Assembly: GCA_001599715.1 (NCBI GenBank)
Contig: BCHU01000004.1
Coordinates: 1,612,001-1,676,000, forward strand
From: Phaeotremella fagi
Lineage: Eukaryota > Basidiomycota > Tremellomycetes > Tremellales > Phaeotremellaceae
Direction of reading: 5' to 3'
Length of the DNA: 64,000 nt
The notes under the pieces are model-generated. The model saw nothing but the letters and a program-made list of their open reading frames with translations, had not been told where the DNA came from and did not search any database. Below are positions 21,854 to 32,328 of this stretch, one piece after another. Made by a program: the position numbers and the translations under genes. Every line of letters starts with the position of its first letter. Positions within the stretch are counted from its first letter, which is position 1.

Positions 21854-24800
21854 ATGGTAGTCAACAACGACGTACCCATCCCCTATACATCCTCAAAAGC
21901 ACTCCCGACAAGACAACAAACGAAATCTGGTAATCCATCGAATTTAAAACGAGGAAAAACGTTAACAAGACCCGAGAGACATGTTGCCCCAGTCCCCTTG
22001 ATAACACCACCTCAACCTACAACTATCAACTCGAATTCATCACTTCTCCCATCCAACTCAACTTCCAATTCCTCTTTCTCGTCAAAATGGGATTGGTGGG
22101 TTATATCATCGCATTTGACCACGTTCTGGGCTCCACCGGCTTTACTTCGATTATGTGGGATTAAAGAGCGTCAGAGTCGACAGGCTTGGAGAGAGAAGAT
22201 TACTCTTTGTTGGATAGCTATTCTTATGGGTGGGGTTGTAGGGTTCGCGACCATGGGTTTGAACAGAGCTTTATGTCCTGATAACGCCCAGACTAGCGTT
22301 TATGAGAGGTTGGGTACGGATGATTGTGAGTTTCAGCTTGTGGTCTTTGACTTACCTGTAGTGACCTTGAGTATCTCTGGATGGGTTTTCAACGTATCGA
22401 CATCCCTCACCCAACCCACCGTCAACTTTTATACGATATCCTCACAAATGCCAGGACAGGATATCACAAATTTATTCATCAGGAATCTAACCGATTACCC
22501 AGCTTGTACTTCGACTGCTCGTTTCGCTACTACACCCCTCTGCCTATCTTCAGCTACTGCAACCGATAAAGGAAATGGTACTTTACAAGCTTGTCCTCTG
22601 CCAAAATTGTCTGACGCGACTTTTACTTCGTTGAAAATTCAAAATACTACCTTGTTGGAAGGTTATTCTTGGGATCAGGTGGCTTCAATCTCAACTTATA
22701 TGGTTATCGACGGCATCGTTCTTAACATGTCACCCTACATCTCTGCTAATCCAGTTGCTATACCTGGTGACGAAGTTGATTTCGCCATCAGACAATCGTT
22801 AAACAATCAATCCTCCTCCGGTAAAGACGCAACCAAACTATTCTATAATCGGCAAACTACAAAAGACGCCATTCCATGTTTACAATCTAGGTATATGGCT
22901 GGTAGAATTGATAAGATCACTCCAGGTTGTTTCGTAGCTTCCTTATTCCTTTACACTTCGCTTACGGTCATTCTTGGTGTCGTTTTGGTCAGATTCGCAA
23001 TGGCTTGTATTTTCAATTGGTTCATGGCTGCTAAATTGATTCTTCCTCCGACTGATCTTGCCAGAACTGGTATCTCACCTGCAGTCATGCCTGAAGGTGC
23101 CAACATGTCGATCAACAACAAAACCGGAACGGCTCCTTGGGCAGCTGGTTCCGATGGTCACAGGAAATTGAAAGGTAAACCAGGCAAGATTAACGGTATC
23201 ACTGGTTCTTCAACCACACTGGTCAATTCAGAACCATTAATCTCTTTATCTCGAATTGGAGCAGAATTGTTTGCAGTGTGTTTGGTAACTTGTTATTCCG
23301 AGGGTGAAGATTCGATCAGAACGACGTTGGAATCAATAGCTACCACCAATTACAGTGATTCTAGGAAACTCTTGTTCGTCGTTTGTGACGGTATGATCAC
23401 TGGTCAAGGGGAGAAAAGGAGTACACCGGATATCTGTGTGGGGATGTTGGACGCTGATGCTAGATTTGGGAATCCAATGCCTATGGGTTTTATAGCTGTT
23501 GGTGAAGGTGCAAAGAGAGAGAATAGGGCGATGGTCTATGCGGGTCATTATGGTGAGTTGTTGTCTCATAACAAGCTGACTTTAGTTTCACGACGTGGAC
23601 AAAGAACCCCAACGATCATCGTTGTTAAATGTGGTATGCCCAATGAAGCTAGGGACAAAAAACCCGGTAACAGAGGGAAAAGAGATTCCCAAATGATTTT
23701 AATGAATTTCTTTTCCAGAGTTACCTACAACGATAGAATGAGTCCTCTGGATTTTGACATGTTCAGAAAAATACATACGCTTACTGGTGTAACCCCTGAT
23801 TTCTTCGAGGTGGTGCTTATGGTAGGTCAAGTTGAATACACTGAGCTGACTCCAGGTTGACGCTGATACGAAAATCTATCCCGATTCCCTACGTCACCTC
23901 GTCAACTGTATGCACCACGATAACATGATCATGGGAGTCTGTGGTGAAACTCGAATAGCTAATAAGAGACAATCTTGGGTAACAGCTATTCAAGTCTACG
24001 AATATTTCATTTCACATCATCATGTCAAGGCGTTCGAATCGGTATTCGGCGGTGTTACCTGTTTACCAGGTTGTTTCTCAATGTACAGAATCAAAGCTAG
24101 AAAAGACGCTGATAACGATTGGGTACCAATTCTTGTCAAACCTGAAATCATCAGGGAATATTCTCAATCTGACGTGGTGACGTTACATCAAAAGAACTTG
24201 TTATTGCTTGGTGAAGATCGTTTCTTGTCAACAATCATGTTGAGAACTTTCCCAAGAAGAAAAATGATGTTTTGTCCACAAGCTAAATGTCGGACGGTCG
24301 CTCCTGATACCTTTTCGGTTTTGTTATCCCAAAGAAGACGTTGGATCAACTCTACCGTTCATAATTTAATGGAATTGGTCAGAGTCAGGAATTTATGTGG
24401 AACGTTTTGCTTCTCAATGCAATTCGTCGTTTTCATGGACTTGGTCGGAACGGTGGTGTTACCCGTAGCTATCTGTCTAACGGGCGCCCTGATTGTCAAT
24501 TCGATCATCACTCCGCCGAAATCTTTCGAAGAAGCTATCCCGTTGATGCTGCTCGGTGCTGTGCTCGGTTTACCTGCGGTACTTATCTTGATCACAACAA
24601 GAAAAGTCATCTATGTCGCTTGGATGGTGATCTATCTTTTCGCTTTACCTATCTGGAATTTTGTTTTACCTGTTTATTCGTTTTGGCATTTTGACGACTT
24701 TTCGTGGGGTGAGACGAGGTACGTATGGTTGGGAAATACATCTGACTGTTTACTGACGAAACTAGACGAGTCGAAGGTGAAATCCGCTCCAAAGGTCACG

Positions 24801-25527
24801 ACGACAAAACTGCAGTCTTTGATGGTACGACGATCCCGTTACGTCGTTGGGAAGATTGGGAACGGTCACGATTACGAAAAATCAGAAGGGAAGATAAAAG
24901 AAGAAAGGATTTCGAAAGATCTTTCGGTTCTGGATTCCATGGTGATAACTCTAGTGATGGTCATGGACATGGTGGTTTCGCTGGTTTAGACGGTTTACGA
25001 CCGAATCGAGCTTGGGCAAAGAGTGAATATGATAGTGAAACTGGGTCTATCTTTTCTTCGGATGATGATGTTTGGGGTCAAGATATTGGTGGTGTAGGTT
25101 GATCTTCGAGTTATTTAGAATTTACGCTGATGTCTTTTAGTACAACGAATACAATCCCTCGTTCCCACCTCCTCCTATAGCTCTTCCACCAGAAACAGTG
25201 ACCCAAACCCAAGGTGAAACTCTGGGTATGGATGAAATGGCAGCAATTTTGGATGAAGGCTTCGATGATCCACCTCCATCGCTGTATAAACCACCTCAGC
25301 CATTGAACCAGACCTACGTCTCCTCACCACTCCATAGACAACCTTATCAACCTCCGAATTCCGGCGATTCTATCAGTTCATCCGTCGAAAGTAGAGTTGG
25401 GCAGGGACATGCTAAACGACGATCTGGGGGGACGGGAGTTGTTATAGACAGATATGGACCTTTGGGACCTTTGGACGACGAGTGGGATAATCCAAGAAGT
25501 AATAATCCTTTTATCGATAAATTCTAG
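21854..25527 (+). CDS. Class IV chitin synthase (Chs3-like)
   Basis: Plasma-membrane GT2 enzyme that makes chitin from UDP-GlcNAc. After a Ser/Thr/Pro-rich head come two N-terminal helices with [14 protein letters not shown] and [10 protein letters not shown], typical of class IV. Introns inferred: 22326-22361 (36 nt, stop-free), 23553-23585 (33 nt, stop-free), 23822-23855, one at about 24719-24765 and one at about 25091-25140. Splicing restores [20 protein letters not shown] and [16 protein letters not shown]. Catalytic marks are [19 protein letters not shown] and QRRRW. Four or so C-terminal helices lead to WGETR, followed by a charged, Gly/His and Pro-rich tail ending NNPFIDKF. No myosin motor domain is present, which separates it from class V/VII enzymes. 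Confidence 0.92.
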
Positions 25528-25686
25528 GCTGTGACTTTACTCTACTCTACAATATTACGAATTAGATATCCTTATGATATATTTACCAAGTTTTTTTGAT
25601 ACCTCTTAACGTTTATGCATCTGAAATACATATCGAGTTTGTTACATGCTCACTAACTGGTACACCGTCTTGAACTCCTGATCACC

Positions 25687-26757
25687 CTAGTAATTCTCTC
25701 CTAACCATTTAACAAAAACTTGTCCCACTTCAACAGGTTTCTCCAACATACACCAATGGCCAGCGTCCAACTCCTCAACAGTTAATTTAGGTAACAAACC
25801 AGCTTGTTTTGGTAGCTGGATCAAAGCGGATGGACAAATAGCATCCTTCTTCCCACCGATGAACAAGGTGGGTACGCTAACCAAGAATCGTTCTTTTGGA
25901 ATTTGTTGATCGACCTTGGATTGAGTTCCATCAACAGTTGCTCGGTACCAGCACAGCGGACCGTCCATTCCATCCTTCTTGAACCTAGCTACCCAATCTT
26001 CTTTCAACCCTTTCGCCCAATCTTGCACATCTTGTTGTTCACCTGATTCGATAAATCGTTGAATCCCACCAGACTCTGTGAACAGCTTGATATCCGACCC
26101 ATATAAAGCATCGAACAAACTCTCGATATTTGTATTAACAGTTTTAGCTGCTCCGTCTGAACCAAAAAATTCCCAGTAGTTGAATGGGAAATATCCGATT
26201 GTTTTCATAAAAGTTTCTTTCATCTTTTCGAAATTGAACGGTTGACCCGATGGTGGGGCGTAAGCTACGTTTAAGATGATAACGCCGATAACTCGATTGG
26301 GATGGTGTAACCACATTCTTTGAGCTAGGACGGATCCCCAATCGTGTCCCACGCTTAGGATTTGGTTTAATCCCTCAGAATCGAGAATGGAGATTACGTC
26401 TGAGGTCATTCCGTCATATGCGTAGTCGGATGATGAGGTCGGTTTCGAAGTCCCTTCATAACCCAAAGCGTCTATCGCTAGGATACCATAACCAGCTGGT
26501 TGGAGGTAGTTGGTGATAAGACCTGACCACAAGGATGCATGATCTGGGAACCCGTGGATCAATAATAGCGTTGGTTTACCGTCTTTCGCGGAGTTTGTGT
26601 AGTAAGTGTAGGTGAATTCTCTGGGTGTTTTGTGGGTTTTCTTGGTGAGTGATTCCATTGTGTCAAGATGTCTGGCTATTGATTGTATTCTGATTCTTGC
26701 TCTTATGTTGTTGCTCATAAATTGGTTGTTGAGAAGGACAATAAGATTCGAGTCCAT
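25687..26757 (-). CDS. Alpha/beta hydrolase, epoxide-hydrolase-like
   Basis: Single exon, 356 residues from ATG 26757; the first 33 residues are basic and could be trimmed if the in-frame ATG at 26658 is used. Soluble epoxide hydrolase pattern: oxyanion motif LLIHGFPDHASLW, nucleophile elbow VGHDWGS with Asp as nucleophile, a cap domain with NYWEFFG, and the catalytic His in LDAGHWCMLEKP near the C-terminus. Asp rather than Ser at the elbow supports epoxide or haloalkane chemistry, and the HGFPD sequence favours epoxide hydrolase. The N-terminal extension could be a targeting sequence. No intron, unlike most neighbours. Confidence 0.85.
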   Translation of the reverse strand: MDSNLIVLLNNQFMSNNIRARIRIQSIARHLDTMESLTKKTHKTPREFTYTYYTNSAKDGKPTLLLIHGFPDHASLWSGLITNYLQPAGYGILAIDALGYEGTSKPTSSSDYAYDGMTSDVISILDSEGLNQILSVGHDWGSVLAQRMWLHHPNRVIGVIILNVAYAPPSGQPFNFEKMKETFMKTIGYFPFNYWEFFGSDGAAKTVNTNIESLFDALYGSDIKLFTESGGIQRFIESGEQQDVQDWAKGLKEDWVARFKKDGMDGPLCWYRATVDGTQSKVDQQIPKERFLVSVPTLFIGGKKDAICPSALIQLPKQAGLLPKLTVEELDAGHWCMLEKPVEVGQVFVKWLGENY

Positions 26758-27090
26758 TCAAAGCGGGCAGCGGTCACATTTAGGTTAGTCACTTGGCAGG
26801 GCGGTGGGTGAGGGTCACACCGAGGTCTTTCGTCAGCTTTGTTACGATAAATATTAAATCGCAAAGTATGGCAAGGATGGCTACGTGAACTTTATGGAAG
26901 ACAATGAAGCTGCAAAGTGGTATGGTATGGTCCGGCCTTTTCATCCAGTGCATTCGATTTACACAGCTCTGTCGCGACACTCTGAACCCATTGCTTCTTA
27001 AGGCATTCGTTCCGGTTTCAGCTCAAGGTCAACTACTACCAATCTACCATCGATTCCCAAACCCACCGATAAGCTATCAGATCGGTAGCG
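26758..27090. other. Intergenic region
   Basis: Between the start of the epoxide hydrolase and the stop of the BNR_4 gene, both on the minus strand. A 67-codon plus-strand frame lacks any support. Confidence 0.45.
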
Positions 27091-28536
27091 CTAAGAAGAA
27101 TCAGTAACGGCAGTAGAGATTACATGACCTACATCCACCAACACCTCTTGACAATCAATTCCTCCTCCACGTGGAACTCGACCGACTTCTGTCATTGAAT
27201 CCAGATCAAGAATGATCAAATCCTTGCTATCCTGAAGCAAACCATACAGATGATTTTGGAATTCGATCACCTTTCCTCGGGGTGGTAAAGAGGATACAGG
27301 TTTTATGGGTAGTATCGACTTCGATCGTTTTGTGATGTTGTAAAGGATCCTTTCTTTTAGATTGCTTCATTTGTTTTACATACCAAGCTGCTTCACCATC
27401 AACCAGTTCACGGTTCAGTGCATATACACCATTCAAAGTCACACACTGTGATTCTTGATTCAATATTCCTGCTGGTCAGTTAGAATTCTAGAGTATCCAG
27501 CCCACCTGAGTTTTTCGGGATATCAAATACAGTAACACCACTCGTTGATGGTGTTATTGGAGAAGCATCAGCCTGACCTATAGATTCTCCATCCAGATTG
27601 AACCACTCAAGACCAGGCAGACCATGATCATCTACAGGTGAATACGCGTATACGAGATCATGATTCTACTGTCAGTTTGAGCCAAAAGTGTTGTTTACAT
27701 TTTCAGGTCCGTTTGGTCCAGCTTGCTGTCGAGATTGTTCCAACGTCACTGGAACGTAATCTCTATAACACCACGTAACATGCAAAGTGCCTTTAGTATC
27801 GATATCGACACCGTTAACGTATCTGAACAGATCAGACAACTATTGAGAAAAACTCACGCATTGTTATCAACTCCTTTTAGGTAAATTCCACGTTTCATCC
27901 AACTCTCAGTTTCACCGGTGTAGGCAAAGAACCAATCATCTCCTTGACCTGAAATCCCGGTCCGCAATTCGAGCAAAAGTGCCCCTCCTAGTTCTGAAGG
28001 CATACGGACGAAACGGGGGTATGTCACCTGCAGGTTTCAGTAAGACTTTGAGATCATCACCCACTTCTTGAAGTCGGTGATCATCCTGAATACCTGGGAG
28101 GTTGTACCGAATCTCTCCAAAATCTGATTTTCTCCACGATGTGTCCCCCGCTAAGCCTTTTCTAGACTTTCTATATCGAATCGGTGTGTCATGACAATCC
28201 CAAGCAAGGTGGATTGAGTTGTCTCGAGGACAGATTCCAAGAGATATCGTGTTATGTCCGTCGTCTTCTGTCTGAAGGTAATCGTCAAACGCGATTGTTT
28301 CCCATGAACCAGAGACTATTCTCCTTCTTGATAAATGTATTCGTCGTCCATCAGCGACTGGATCGTCCAAGTAATACGCAGCATACTGCCATTCTAGTTG
28401 TTAAATTCAAACAAACCACTCTCTTACCTTCATAAGTCACCAACAGATCTTGCTGAAATGATCCCCCATTCAGGTGATTCTTTGCTCGAGGTCTTGGACC
28501 TAGATCCGATGTAGTTTTGACGCCAAAGAAGGACAT
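27091..28536 (-). CDS. BNR_4-type beta-propeller, possible rhamnose/uronate lyase
   Basis: Multi-exon gene whose protein has the repeat pattern of the BNR_4 family (PF15892), seven-bladed propellers found in several polysaccharide lyases. Visible blocks are EEWQYAAYYLDD, SGSWETIAFDDY, DGHNTISLGICPRDNSIHL with the GHN histidine, RYRKS, and across an intron LQEVTYPRFVRMPSELGG, then GQGDDWFFAYTGET and ESWMKRGIYLKG. Later comes HVTWCYRD. A 34 nt intron (GTATGT..AGAAAG, near 27355) gives EAAWILYNITKR, and the last exon reads GKVIEFQNHLYGLLQDSKDL, ending at TAG 27091. Start ATG 28536 is tentative; an extra exon near 28690-28777 (start MPSSAPP) is possible. No signal peptide is apparent from either start. 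Enzyme class is inference. Confidence 0.7.
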
Positions 28537-28966
28537 GATTTACGATTTCAAGCAAGAACGACTTCCTTCATCGAATGTTGAGCTTCATTTACCGTACTTT
28601 CTGGTTCCAACGGATTACAAGTAAACAGCAAACAGATCGAAGAATCTGAACTTCAAAATCCACCGAGCCGGACCGCCAGTCCCGTACCGTATTTCCTTGG
28701 ACACCTGACGTTTTCGGTATATCAACAAACCTTGAGCCCCACATGTTTACAGATCTGGGAGGTGCTGATGATGGCATAGAGATCTAAAATAGCTGCTTCA
28801 AGGAAAATTTCCAAGCCTCCAACAACAATTTCGCCCTAGTTTATGTAAAGTTTAATTTTGTGTTTACAAATTACGGTTTATTTCAAGACCGTCGTCAATT
28901 ACCGAAAATCTATATATACTTTGCCCGGTGGTCCTCTAGTCTTTCTTTTCACCCTGCAATTCCACC
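28537..28966. other. Intergenic region, divergent promoters
   Basis: Between the divergent BNR_4 gene and the sugar porter. It may contain an unassigned first exon of the BNR_4 gene (28690-28777, minus strand). A TATA-like element at 28911-28918 serves the plus-strand gene. Confidence 0.45.
28911..28918 (+). promoter_or_regulatory. TATA-box-like element
   Basis: TATATATA about 50 bases before the ATG at 28967. Confidence 0.4.
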
Positions 28967-30923
28967 ATGTCACAAATCAAAGACCAACCTGACATTTCCC
29001 ATGTCGACAATGCTCATCTTCCAGGAGCTATCGATGCTGCCTTGGAAAAAGGTCAACCTGTTCAAATGAAATCTACCCTTGATCGACTGTCCGTGTGGCA
29101 AGCTATCAAAACCTACAAGCGTGTCAGTGCTGTTTGCATGATTGCTGCGTTCAGTGCTTCATTGGATGGTTATCGTAAGTGGCAGGGATGTGCAGACACT
29201 CATACGTGATCCAAGAAATCAACTTGAACGGTTCCATCGTGTCTAACATTGGGTTCATTCATCAAATGAATGGACCTACAGCCACAGTTTCATACGCACC
29301 CTACGTTTCCGCTTGGGGTGGTATACAATCAGCGGGTCAATTTCTGGGTCAAGTCTCTTTACCCTACGCAACTGATCGTTTCGGTCGTAAATTCGCGCTT
29401 TACTTTTTGTGGGGTGTTCTTGTTATCGTACGTGTGACAGTTGAACTTGGCTGACTTTCAGTCAATCATCGTTGAATCTGTAGCTCCAACCTGGTGGGCT
29501 TGGTTGATCGCCAAACTTCTTTCTGGTATCGGTGTTGGAATGTTACAAGCGACTCTGCCAATGTATATCTCTGAACTTAGTCCTACCCAACTTCGTGGTT
29601 TCTTGATCAACGCATACACTTTGTGAGTTGGAATTAGTTATGCAGTACTGATTCTTAGCTGGTTCGTCGTCGGTCAATTGATGGCTCCAGTGGCTCTTCG
29701 TGAAATGAGCAACACAGATCCAACCAATTTCAGAACGCCAATTTATACTCAATGGGCAATGATCGGTATCATGATTATCATGTATTTCTTCTTGCCAGAA
29801 TCGCCATGTAGGTTTGGATCATTGAGAATACGGCTTTTGCTGATACATTCAGGGTGGTTGACTTCTCGAGGTAAATTGGATAAAGCAGAGAAGATTCTAC
29901 TATCACACAACGGTCATATCGAGGGGTACAACGTGCACGAGGAAATCGTAGGTCAGAAATCTCTCTGCGATTCTGACTCATTCAGGCAATCATGGTCGCA
30001 ACCGTCGAAGAGGAAAAGCGACAGTCTCTGCAATCCAAGCAAACCGGTGTTCTACAACTTTACAGAGGTGTCAATGGCTGGAGATTGTTCATTGCATCGT
30101 GGCCAAAGATCATGCAGCAGTTTGTGGGATTGTCTGTTTTCAACACTTATTCTACGTATTTCTGTGAGTAATCCATTGACGTTACGTTTCATGTCTGACC
30201 TTCTTCCAGTCCAACTCGCTGGAAACAAACAACCTTTTACTGTTACCGTTATTCTCGCTTGTGTGCAACTCATCTCTGTTATCCTTGTTTGTACAACGAC
30301 GGATTCCTTCGGGAGAAGACCTCTAACAGTCTACGGCTATATGATCACAGTTTTGGCGGTGCTCGGTCTGGGTATCGTTGGATGTTTCGATTACACGAGT
30401 TATTCGCTAGGATCTTTACTCGTAGGTGCGGTTGGGAAAGCGTAACTAATCTCAAGATCTTCTTTGCCTGTTTGGCCATCTTTACAACCACAGGTTCATC
30501 CGCTATTGGATACGCCTATCTCGCAGAAATTCCTCAGCAACAATTGCGAGCTCTAACCGCTGGGCAAGGTCTTGCTATTTCAAACTTGTTCGGTATCATG
30601 TTCAGTTTCACCGTTCCATTGATGCTCACAGCATGGGGAGCTAAGGCTGGCTTCTTGTGAGTGAAACACAATGATTGCACTAACCGACCGCAGCTTCGCT
30701 GGCACAGGAACAATCGTTTGCGTAGTCGGTTGGTTCATTCTTCCAGAAGTTGCTAGACGAACGCCTGCAGAGATCGATGAAATGTGAGTACAACCGGTGT
30801 GGTTTTACTGATGACGACAGGTTCGAGAAAAGAGTACCACCAAGAAAATTCGCCACTTTTGAAACTGATGTTCAATTGAATCTACAAGAGAAAGAGCGCG
30901 TCGAGCAGTCCGTTCAGCACTAG
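28967..30923 (+). CDS. Sugar-porter MFS transporter
   Basis: Twelve-helix plasma-membrane sugar importer. Start ATG 28967 in ACC context; stop TAG at 30921-30923. About nine short introns. Sugar-porter marks: DRFGRKFALYF after helix 2, GIGVGMLQATLPMYISEL (helix 4-5), FFLPESP before the central loop, RGKLDKAEKILL in the loop, QQFVGLSVFNTYSTYF (helix 7), DSFGRRPLTVYGY, and YLAEIPQQQLRA near helix 10. The C-terminal signature is LPEVARRTPAEIDEMFEKRVP, a variant of PETKG...E. Long N-terminal cytosolic head (about 55 residues). Similar in kind to maltose/alpha-glucoside porters; the substrate is not readable. It neighbours the BNR_4 gene divergently and adenine deaminase in tandem. Confidence 0.88.
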
Positions 30924-31129
30924 TGTCTTGCTTGATGTGAAGGTGACGGTGAAAGGGTCATTCAAAAAATTATGTTAACAGGTACATGAGCATCTCGCGG
31001 TGTTGAAAATGAATGAACAATATGCAAAAGCAATGGTGCACTACTGTAATCCGGTTTTCTCGGACATGACGTGAACTGCGAATGAGCTTATCTGCAAATT
31101 TCTAAACTTGTTGACTTCAGCCTTCAACA

Positions 31130-31140
31130 TATTTAAAATA
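31130..31140 (+). promoter_or_regulatory. TATA-box-like element
   Basis: TATTTAAAATA, just upstream of the proposed first exon of the adenine deaminase gene. Its closeness to position 31148 implies a very short 5' leader if used as a TATA box. Confidence 0.3.
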
Positions 31141-31147
31141 CTTTATA

Positions 31148-32289
31148 AGTAAGGTAATATTTACGTCTCAGAGCTGACCTCAATCCCAGTGGCACCTATC
31201 AACAAAGACTTCTTACAGAAACTACCCAAATGCGAGCATCACATGCACATTGAGGGTTCTCTTTCGCCATCTTTACTGTTCAAGCTCGCACTGCAGAATT
31301 CAATAACACTGCCATCTGCTGCACTCGACGTTGCTTACGCCTCAGTGCAATCTCTTGAAGCAAGGTATCGATCATTCACATCACTCGATGATTTCTTGGC
31401 GTACTACGACAGAGCTAGTGCTGTGTTGATCAAGAGAGAAGATTTCGAGGATCTCGCTTTTGCGTACATGCAGAGCGCCAAGGATGATGGGATAGTTCAC
31501 GCTGAGGTCTTCTTTGATCTTCAAACTCATACTGCTCGCGGGGTTGATATCGACGACGTGGTGCGGGGTTTGAATGATGGTTTGGAGAGAGGGAAGGAGG
31601 AGTTTGGGATATCATACAATCTCATCATGTGTGTTTTACGTCATTTACCGGTGGAAAACTCGGTGGATCACGTCGATTCTGCGATACCTTACTATAAATC
31701 CAGTCCGCCTTTGATTCATGGACTCGGAATGTGCTCAACCGAACGAAATCAACCTCCTTCAAAGTTTTTACCCGTTTTCCAACGTGCTATAGAGTTAGGA
31801 ATTCCCACGGATAGACTCACTGCTCACGCTGGAGAGGAGGGACCAGCGGCGTATGTGAAAGAAGCTTTGGAACTGTTGCAGGTGACGAGGATAGATCACG
31901 GTATTAGGTCGTTGGAAGATGATAAAGTTATCGCGATGCTCAGAGAGGCAGAGACTTTGCTGACAGTCTGTCCACTGAGTAACGTCGCTCTTCAAGTGGT
32001 TAACCATGTGTCAGAAGTCCCCTTGAGACGACTGTTGAATGAAGGAATACGGGTAGGTCAGATCAAAAGCGATAGCTGATTCAAGTTCTCCATCAACTCT
32101 GACGATCCCTCTTACTTTGGTGGATATCTGCTGGAAAACTACGTTCAAGTTCAAGACGCGCACCAATTCACTCTCGATGAATGGCGTACGATTTGCTTCA
32201 ACGCGATAGATGGTAGCTGGATTGGGGGTGAAAGGAAAAGGCAACTGGTAGCAAAATTGGATGCTGTAGTTGAATCTCATAGATTGTAA
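31148..32289 (+). CDS. AAH1: Adenine deaminase (AAH1-type)
   Basis: Cytosolic purine-salvage enzyme converting adenine to hypoxanthine. Zinc and catalytic motifs of the adenosine/adenine deaminase family are complete: HHMHIEGSLSP, HAGEEGPAAYVKEAL (catalytic Glu), RIDHGIRSLED, TVCPLSNVALQ and SINSDDPSYFGGY. The EGP spacing after HAGE and the SNVALQVV block fit the fungal Aah1 subgroup. No ATG lies in frame before the HxH motif: the frame is open back to 31153 and then stops. The proposed solution is a start codon split by an intron: A at 31148, intron 31149-31189 (GTAAGG..CCCAG, branch CTGAC), TG at 31190. A second intron (32053-32085, 33 nt) precedes FSINSDD. The sum is 1068 nt, 355 residues. 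Confidence 0.85.
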
Positions 32290-32328
32290 GAGCATCATAC
32301 ATAACAATACAACCAATTCGATCTGCTC

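Noticed and set aside
31189..31191. GTG start codon for adenine deaminase
   Set aside because: Non-ATG starts are rare in nuclear fungal genes, and a split ATG with good splice signals explains the open frame better.
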